From contig NZ_CP066265.1 in the NCBI RefSeq assembly GCF_023278085.1, positions 2,572,501 through 2,636,500 on the forward strand: DNA of 64,000 bases. The letters are read 5' to 3'. Each line of letters opens with the position of its first letter. Within the stretch, counting starts at the first letter, position 1. The notes beneath the pieces were generated by a model. The model was not told where the DNA came from. It saw nothing but the letters and a program-made list of their open reading frames with translations, and made no database searches. The translations under genes were made by a program, and so were the position numbers. The DNA is from Pseudomonas syringae. GTDB taxonomy: Bacteria; Pseudomonadota; Gammaproteobacteria; Pseudomonadales; Pseudomonadaceae. Below, piece by piece: positions 14,901-23,900 of this stretch.

Positions 14901-17900
14901 CAAGATTCGCGGTTTCCGTATTGAACTGGGTGAGATCGCGTCTCGCCTGAATGATCATCCGGATGTTCTCGACGCGGTGGTCGTGGCGCGCGAGGATGTG
15001 CCCGGAGACAAGCGCCTGGTTGGCTACTACACCTGCGCTGAAGACAAGACCGGGCTGGATATCGAGCAGTTGCGTACCTGGTTGTCGGGGCTGCTGCCCG
15101 AATACATGGTGCCTGCGGCCTTCGTACGGCTTGCCCGCCTGCCGGTGACGGCGAACGGCAAACTGGACCGCAAAAGCCTGCCGGCACCGGATCGCGACAG
15201 CATCGCCAGCCGCGCCTATGAAGCGCCGCAAGGTGCGATCGAAATCGCCCTGGCCAGCCTCTGGGCCGAGCTGCTGCAGGTGGAGCAGGTCGGTCGTCAG
15301 GATAATTTCTTTGAGCTGGGCGGCCACTCATTGCTCGCCGTCACCCTGATTGCGCGCATGCGTCGTCTGGACATGCGGGCCGACATTCGCGTTCTTTTTG
15401 TCCAGCCAACACTGGCGGCGCTGGCTGAGGCGGTCGGTCGCGACACCGAAATCAACGTGCCAGCCAACCTGATCGATGCGCACTGCCAGCGCATCACGCC
15501 AGAACTGCTGCCCCTGGTAGCGCTGGATCAGCCAGCCATTGACCGTATCGTCGCGCAGGTACCGGGCGGTGCCGTCAATGTGCAGGATATCTATCCGCTG
15601 GGGCCCTTGCAGACCGGCATTCTTTATCACCACCTGACCGCCGTGGGCAGCGATCCCTACCTGTTGCAGCCGCAGTTCGCGTTCGCCGATGCGTCGCGTC
15701 TGGATGCTTTTTGCCAGGCATTGCAGCGAGTGATTGAGCGCAACGATATTCTGCGCACCGCACTGTTCTGGGAAGGTTTGCAAGCGCCGGTTCAGGTGGT
15801 CTGGCGTCAGGCCCCGCTGCGCGTTCAAGAGACGGCCTTAGCCGACCTTTTCAATGCACCGCGCATGGCACTGACTCAGGCGCCGCTGCTGCATCTGGTC
15901 TACGCCCATGACCCGGACAACCAAAGGATTACCGCAGTACTGCGCTATCACCATGTGATCATGGATCATATTGCGCTCGATGTACTGAGTCATGAGTTGC
16001 AGGCCATACTGCTGGACAACGAAGCCGGGCTCGCAGCGCCCGTGCCGTACCGAAACTACATCGCCCACGTCCTGCAAGGGCCTGGCGATGACGCCCATGA
16101 AGCGTTCTTCCGCGAGCAGTTGGGCGATGTGGATGAGCCGACCTTGCCTTACGGTCTGGCAATGGCGTCCGCCGAGCAGATTCCTGGCGAGGCCAGACTC
16201 ACACTGGACAGCGACCTGTGCAGTCAGGTGCGCGATCAGGCAAGGCAGTTGAGTGTCAGCGCCGCCACCTTGATGCACCTCGCCTGGGCTCAGGTACTGG
16301 GGCAGTTGTCCGGGCGCGACAGCGTGGTGTTCGGCACCGTGCTGTTCGGACGTTTGCGCGGGGGTGAAGGCGGCGAACGCGCTCTGGGTGTGTTTATCAA
16401 TACCTTGCCACTGCGCATGGATCTGGGCGGGCATTGCGCGCGCAGCGCGGTGCTCGATGTCCATGCTCGTCTGGTCGGGATGCTTGCCCACGAGCATGCT
16501 CAGCTGGCGCTCGCCCAGCGATGCAGTGCCTTGCCGGCTGGCGCACCGCTGTTCAATACGTTGCTCAATTACCGGCACAGCGCCGCAGCGAAGGTCGATG
16601 ACCCGGCGAGCAGCGCCGCATGGCAAGGCATCGAGGTCATCCACGCAGAAGAGCGCAGCAACTACCCGCTGACCTTGAGCGTCGATGACTTTGGCGATGA
16701 TTTCGGCCTGACTGTCCAGGCTGCACCGGGTATTGAGCCGCAACGGATCTGCGTCTACGTGCAACAAGCCCTTGTCCATCTGGTGCAGGCATTGGAGCAG
16801 CAATCGGAAACAGCCCTGATCGAATCGTCCGTAGTACCGCAGGCCGAGCACGAGCAACTGTTGGCCACGTTCAACACTACCCGTCGTGACTACCCTCGCG
16901 AGCAACCCGTGCACCGCCTGTTCGAACGTCGTGCGGCGCTTCATCCGCATGCCGTCGCGGCCGTGCACGGCCGACGCTCGCTGACGTATGGCGAGTTGAA
17001 CGAGCGTGCCAACCACCTTGCGCATTACCTGATGGGGCAGGGTGTACGGCCCAATGAGCATGTGGCGATTCTGCTGCCACGCTCGCTGGAACTGCTGATC
17101 AGCCAACTGGCCATCGGTAAATGCGCGGCAACCTATGTACCGCTGGATGTCAATGCGCCTGCCGAGCGGCAGCACTACATGATCGATGACTGCGGGGCGA
17201 AATTCGTATTGACGCAGAGCGCCATGTCGATTACCCCGTCCGTGCGGCGCGTCGATATGGACCAACTGCAGCTCGATGACCAGCCTGCTCACGACCCGGG
17301 CCTGCCGCAGGCTTCGGACACCGCGGCTTACGTCATGTACACCTCGGGTTCCACGGGGGCGCCAAAAGGTGTGCGCGTTGCCCATCGCGGCATTGCGCGG
17401 CTGGTGCTGAACAACGGTTACGCCGACTTCAACGAACAGGACAGCATCGCCTTTGCCTCCAATCCGGCGTTCGATGCCAGCACTATGGAAGTCTGGGGGG
17501 CCTTGCTAAACGGTGGGCAGCTGTTTGTGATCGAGCACACGACGCTGATCGACCCGGCACGTTTCAGCGCAGCCTTGCGTCACGGCAACGTCAGCGTGTT
17601 GTTTCTCACCACCGCACTGTTCAACCAGTACGTGCAACTGATTCCTGAAGCGCTCACCGGCTTGCGGCTGTTGCTCTCTGGCGGCGAGCGTGCCGATCCC
17701 GTCAGCTTCCGGGCAATGCAGGCCCAGGCACCCGGGCTGCAACTGTTGAACGCTTACGGTCCGACCGAGACGACGACCTTTGCCACCGTCTGCAATGTTC
17801 GGGTGCTGGCAGACAGCGCAGAATCAGTGCCTATCGGACGCCCCATCGGCAACACTCAGGTCTACGTACTCGATGCTCATCGACGTCTGGCACCTCTGGG

Positions 17901-20900
17901 TGTCATCGGCGAGTTGTTCATCGGTGGCGACGGCGTTGCCTTGGGGTATCTGAACCGTTCGGAACTGACTGAGGAGAAGTTCGTTTCCGATCCGTTCAGC
18001 GATCAGCCCGGTGCCATGATGTACCGCACTGGGGATCTGGGACGCTGGCTGGAAGACGGGCAATTGGAATGCCTGGGGCGCAACGACGATCAGGTCAAGA
18101 TTCGAGGTTTCCGTATCGAGCTGGGCGAGATCGTCAATTGCCTGCACCAACTGCCGGGGATCAGGGAAGCGGTGGTTCTGGCCCGCGAGGACGAGCCGGG
18201 CAACGTGCGTCTGGTCGCCTATTTCACCAGCCAACAGGATGTGGAAGCACCCGCGCCGGAACAGATGCGTGCGCACATGCAGGCCAACCTGCCGGATTAC
18301 ATGGTCCCGGTAGCTTTCATCGAGCTGACCGCGCTGCCGCTGACTGCCAATGGCAAGCTGGACCGCCGTGCATTGCCGGAACCGGATCATTCGTCGCTGC
18401 TCGGCCTGGCCTACGAACCACCACAGGGTGATATTGAAGTCGCGCTGGCGCAGATCTGGGCCGAGGTGTTGCAGGTCGAGCGGGTAGGCCGCCACGATCA
18501 CTTTTTCGATCTGGGCGGGCATTCCCTGCTGGCCATGCGCATGGTGTCGCAGGTTCGCCAGCAACTGGGCATGGAGTTGCCGCTCGGCGAACTCTTTGCA
18601 CTGGGTGAACTGGCAGCCGTTGCTGCGGCGCTGGCCGGTGCCGGACGCAGTGAACTGTCGCTGATCCTGCCGGCGCCGCGTGACCAGTCGTTGCCACTGT
18701 CGTTTGCCCAGCAACGCTTGTGGTTCCTGGCGCAGCTTGAAGGTGGCAGCGAGGCGTACAACATCCCGCTGGCCCTGAGCCTGCGCGGCCAGCTGGATGT
18801 GACTGCGCTGACCGCCGCACTGGCGCGGATCGTCGAGCGGCACGAAACCCTGCGCAGCCGGTTCATTGCCTGCGAGGAGGGGGCCGAGGTGATCTTCACT
18901 GCGCTGCCTGGCAGCTCGCTGTTGCACATCGAGGATCTGCGTCTGCATCCGCAAACACTTGCACAGCGCGTGATGGCAGAGGCCGCAGCCCCTTTCGATC
19001 TGGCACGCGGACCGCTGATACGCGGCAGCCTGTTGCAGGTGGAGGACGAACGTCATGTGTTGTTGCTGACCGTGCACCACATCGTCGCCGACGGCTGGTC
19101 GATGGGCGTGTTGACTCGCGAGCTGTTGGCGCTGTATCCGGCGTTACGGCAGGGTAAAGGCGATCCGCTGCCCGAGCTGGCCATTCAGTACGCAGACTAT
19201 GCGGTCTGGCAGCAAAGCTGGATGAGTGGCGAGCGTCTGCAACATCAGGCCGCCTACTGGCTTCAAACGCTGGACGGCGCACCGACGCTGCTGACCCTGC
19301 CCACCGACCGGCCACGTCCGGCGCAACAGGACTTTGCCGGTGCCAGCCTGGCGATCCGGCTGGATGCTCATCTGACCGCAGGCTTGCGTGCCCTGGCGCA
19401 GCGCCAGGGTGTGACGCTGTACATGACCTTGATGACCGCTTGGGGAGCGCTGCTGGCGCGTCTTTCCGGGCAGGCCGAGGTTGTGATCGGCAGCCCGATT
19501 GCGGGGCGTGGTCGCGCTGAACTGGAAGGGCTGATCGGGCTGTTCGTCAATACGCTGGCTGTGCGTATCGACACGTCTTCGGCCGCGACCGGCGAAGCCT
19601 TGCTGGCCCAGGTCAGGACTCGAGTGCTGGAGGCCCAGGATCATCAGGACCTGCCGTTCGAGCAGGTGGTGGAAATCGTGCGTCCGGCACGCAGCCTGGC
19701 GCACGCGCCGCTGTTCCAGACCACGCTCAACTGGTTGGCCGGGGATACTTCGCTGCCGGACATGGATGGATTATCGCTGGCGTTGGTCGAGCAAAGCACT
19801 CAGACCGCCAAATTCGACCTGTCGCTGAACCTCGGCGAGCACGGTGATGCGCTAGTCGGCACGCTGGACTACGCAACGGCGCTGTTCGATGAAGCGACGG
19901 TGAAACGCTACTGCGGCTATTTCGAGCAGTTGCTGCACGCGCTGGTGAACAACGAGCAGGTAGCGATCGACCAGATAACGCTGGTGGGCGAGCAGGAACG
20001 TCAGTATCTGCTCGATCATCTCAACCCTGCTGCGCAGCACTTTGCGCAAGGCCAGACGGTGCATGCCCTCATCGAAGCGCGTGCGGTCAGTACCCCTGAC
20101 GCTATCGCCGCACAGGTGGGCAGCCATTCGTTGAGCTACGCTGAACTGAATCGACACGCCAATGCGCTTGCTCATTATCTGATCAGCCTCGGCGTGCGCC
20201 CGGATGATCGGGTGGCGGTGGTTGCAAGACGCGGGCTGCAAACCCTGAGCGGTTTGCTGGCCGTGCTCAAGGCCGGTGCCTGCTATGTGCCGGTAGACCC
20301 CGCGCACCCGGATGAACGCATTGCCTACCTGCTGAGCGACAGTGCTCCGATGGTAGTGCTGGCCCAGCAAGCCGTCATCGAACGGCTGCCGCCGCTGGCT
20401 GTGCCGGTGGTTGCGCTGGACCAGCCGAACTGGCCAGCGCTGGAGCACAATCCACAGGTGCCGGGCTTGAATGCGGCTCATCTGGCTTACGTCATCTACA
20501 CCTCCGGCTCGACCGGACAACCGAAAGGCGTGATGGTCGAACACCGCGCCCTGACCAATCTGGTGCATTGGCACTGTGAGGCGTTTGCTCTGCACGCAGG
20601 CAGTCACACCGCCAGCGTGGCCGGGTTCGGTTTCGATGCCATGGCCTGGGAAATCTGGCCTGCACTGTGCGCCGGTGCGACGTTGCATCTGCCGCCCGCA
20701 GACATCGGCAACGAGCAGCTTGATGCGCTGCTCGAATGGTGGCTGGCGCAGCCGCTGCAGGTCGCATTCCTGCCGACGCCGGTGGCCGAATACGCGTTCA
20801 GCCACGAATTGCGCCACCCGACGTTGCGCACGCTGCTGATTGGCGGCGACCGCCTGCGTCAGTTCCATCGTGATCCGGGCTTTAGCGTGATCAATAACTA

Positions 20901-23900
20901 TGGCCCTACCGAAGCGACCGTGGTCGCCACCTCGGGGCCGCTGCTGCCAAACGGCAGCCTGGATATCGGCAAGCCGATTGCCAATACGTGTGTGTATCTG
21001 CTGGATGCGCAGCAACAACTGGTGCCGCTCGGCGTCGCCGGCGAGCTGTACATCGGCGGTGAGGGCGTGGCGCGGGGTTACCTGAACCAGCCGCAACTGA
21101 CCGCAGAGCGTTTCCTGCGCGACCCGTTCAGCGGTCAGGCGCAGGCGCGCATGTACCGCACTGGCGACTTGGCGCGCTGGAACGCCGATGGCACGCTGGA
21201 TTACCTGGGCCGCAACGACGACCAGGTGAAGATTCGCGGCATGCGCATCGAACTGGGTGAAATCGAAGCCCAGTTGGCGCAGTTGCCTGACATCGAGGAA
21301 ACCCTGGTGCTGGCTCGCGAGGACGAACCGGGGCAGTCACGTCTGGTGGCTTACTTCATCGAACGGGCCGATGCTGCACCGGTTCAGGTGGCTGAACTGC
21401 GCACTGCATTGCTCACCTGTCTGCCGGGTTACATGGTGCCAAGCGCTTTCGTACGCCTCGACGCCTGGCCGCTGACCGCCAATGGCAAGGTTGATCGGCG
21501 TGCGTTGCCGGTTCCGGAACGTGAAGCGCTGCCAGGCCGTGACTTCGAAGCGCCGCAAGGCGACGTCGAAGTCGCGCTGGCAGAGATCTGGAGCGAGTTG
21601 CTGCAGGTCGAGACGGTAGGGCGTCACGATCACTTCTTTGAGCTGGGTGGCCATTCGCTGCTGGCCGTTACGCTGATCGCTCGCATGCGCCGTCGGGGCA
21701 TGGATGCCGATGTGCGGGCGCTGTTCGCTCAACCAACCCTTGCAGCGCTGGCGAGCGCGATTGGCAGTGGCAGCCAGGTGAAAGTGCCGGCCAACCTCAT
21801 CGGCGCAGAGTGTACGCAGATCACTCCGGACCTGTTGCCGTTGGTGACTCTCGATCAGTCGAGTATCGACCGGGTGGTTGCCAGCGTCAGCGGTGGCGCA
21901 GCCAACATTCAGGACATCTACCCGCTGGGCCCGCTGCAGGCGGGGATTTTCTATCATTACCTGTCCGCCACCGAGGACGACCCGTATCGCTTGCAGGCGC
22001 GCTTTGCGTTTGCTGACCGTTCGCGGCTGGAGGCTTTCTGTCATGCGCTGCAACGCGTGATCGCACGCAACGACGTGCTGCGCACTTCACTGTGCTGGGA
22101 AGGCCTGGAAACCCCGGTGCAAGTGGTCTGGCGGCGCGCTGAACTGCCCGTCGTCGAAGCATCGCTGACGGCACTGGACGATCCCGGGCAACTGGACCTC
22201 ACTTGCGCGCCATTATTGCGTCTGGTGCATGCCGATGACCCGGACAACCAACGGATCGTCGCCGTGTTGCTGTTCCATCACCTGATCATGGATCACGTCG
22301 CCCTCGATTTGCTCAGCCAGGAATTACAGGCGGTGCTGCTTGATCAGGAGGCGCAACTGCCCGAACCGGTGCCGTACCGCAATTATATTGCGCATACGCT
22401 GCTGGGGCCGGTCGATGGCGCGCACGAACGCTACTTCCGCGAGCAACTGAGCGATATCGATGAACCGACCCTTGCGTATGGCCAGACGTGGTTGCCAGGA
22501 CCTGACGTGCCCGGTGAAGCCAGGCAGCGGCTGGACGCAGCGCTGAGTCAGCGCATTCGTGATCAGGTCCGTAAATTGGGCGTCAGCCCGGCCAGCCTGA
22601 TGCACTTGGCGTGGGCTCAGGTACTGGGCCGCCTGTCGAGCCGCGACAACGTGGTGTTCGGCACCGTGCTGCTCGGTCGCCTGACCAGCAACGCAGGCGC
22701 AGAGCGTACGCTCGGGGTGTTCATCAATACCTTGCCGCTGCGCATCGATCTGGGCGAGCAAACGGCACGTGACGCCGTATTGCAGACCCATCAACACCTG
22801 ACCGGTCTGCTGGCGCATGAACACGCTTCGCTGGCACTCGCTCAGCGTTGCAGTGCCTTGCCGGCAGGCGCGCCGCTGTTCAGCGCGCTGCTGAACTACC
22901 GGCATAGCTCGACAGCAGAGGCTCATGACCCTGCGGCCAGCGAGGCCTGGAACGGGATCGAATTGCTGCAAGCCGCCGAGCGCAGCAGTTATCCATTGAC
23001 GTTGAGCGTGGATGATCTGGGCAGTGTCGCGGACGGCCAGCACCAGGCCGGATTCGACCTGACTGCCTTGACCTCGCCGGGCATTGATGCACGGCGCATC
23101 TGTGCCTATATGGCCAGTGCGGTCGAGCATCTGCTGGTCGCCCTCGAGCAGGCACCGGACACCGCGATTCAATCGCTGGCCATGCTGCCCGATACCGAGC
23201 GCAATGAGCTGCTGCACGGCTTCAATCCTGTGCCGACAACGGCCGAAAGCGCACTGCCGGTTCACTTGCGTATTGCGCAACAGGCCTTGCGGCAGCCAGA
23301 CGCGCTGGCCGTGCAGGTTGGCGACGAAAGCCTGACCTATGGCGAACTGAATGCTCGTGCCAATTCGCTCGCTCACCATTTGATCGGCCTTGGCGTGCGC
23401 CCGGACGACCGTGTTGCAGTGGTGGCTCGACGCGGGCTGGAGACCCTGACCGCGCTGTTGGCAGTGCTCAAGGCCGGGGCGAGTTATGTGCCGGTCGATC
23501 CGGCACACCCAGACGAGCGCATCGGTTATCTGCTGGAAGACAGCGCACCGGTTGCGGTGCTGGCGCAATTCGATCTGCTACCGCGCTTGCCTGACGTGCG
23601 GGTGCCGGTGATTGCGCTGGATCGTCCGCAATGGCCACAGCGCAACGAAAACCCGCAGGTGATGGCGTTGACGGCGGCGCATCTGGCCTATGTCATCTAC
23701 ACCTCGGGCTCGACCGGGTTGCCCAAAGGCGTCATGGTCGAACACCGCACGCTGAACAATCTGGTCGACTGGCATTGCGAGGCGTTCGACCTGCGCGCGG
23801 GCAGCCACACGGCCAGCGTGGCCGGGTTTGGCTTCGATGCCATGGCCTGGGAAGTCTGGCCCGCGCTGTGTGCCGGAGCCGTGCTGCACATGCCGCCTGC

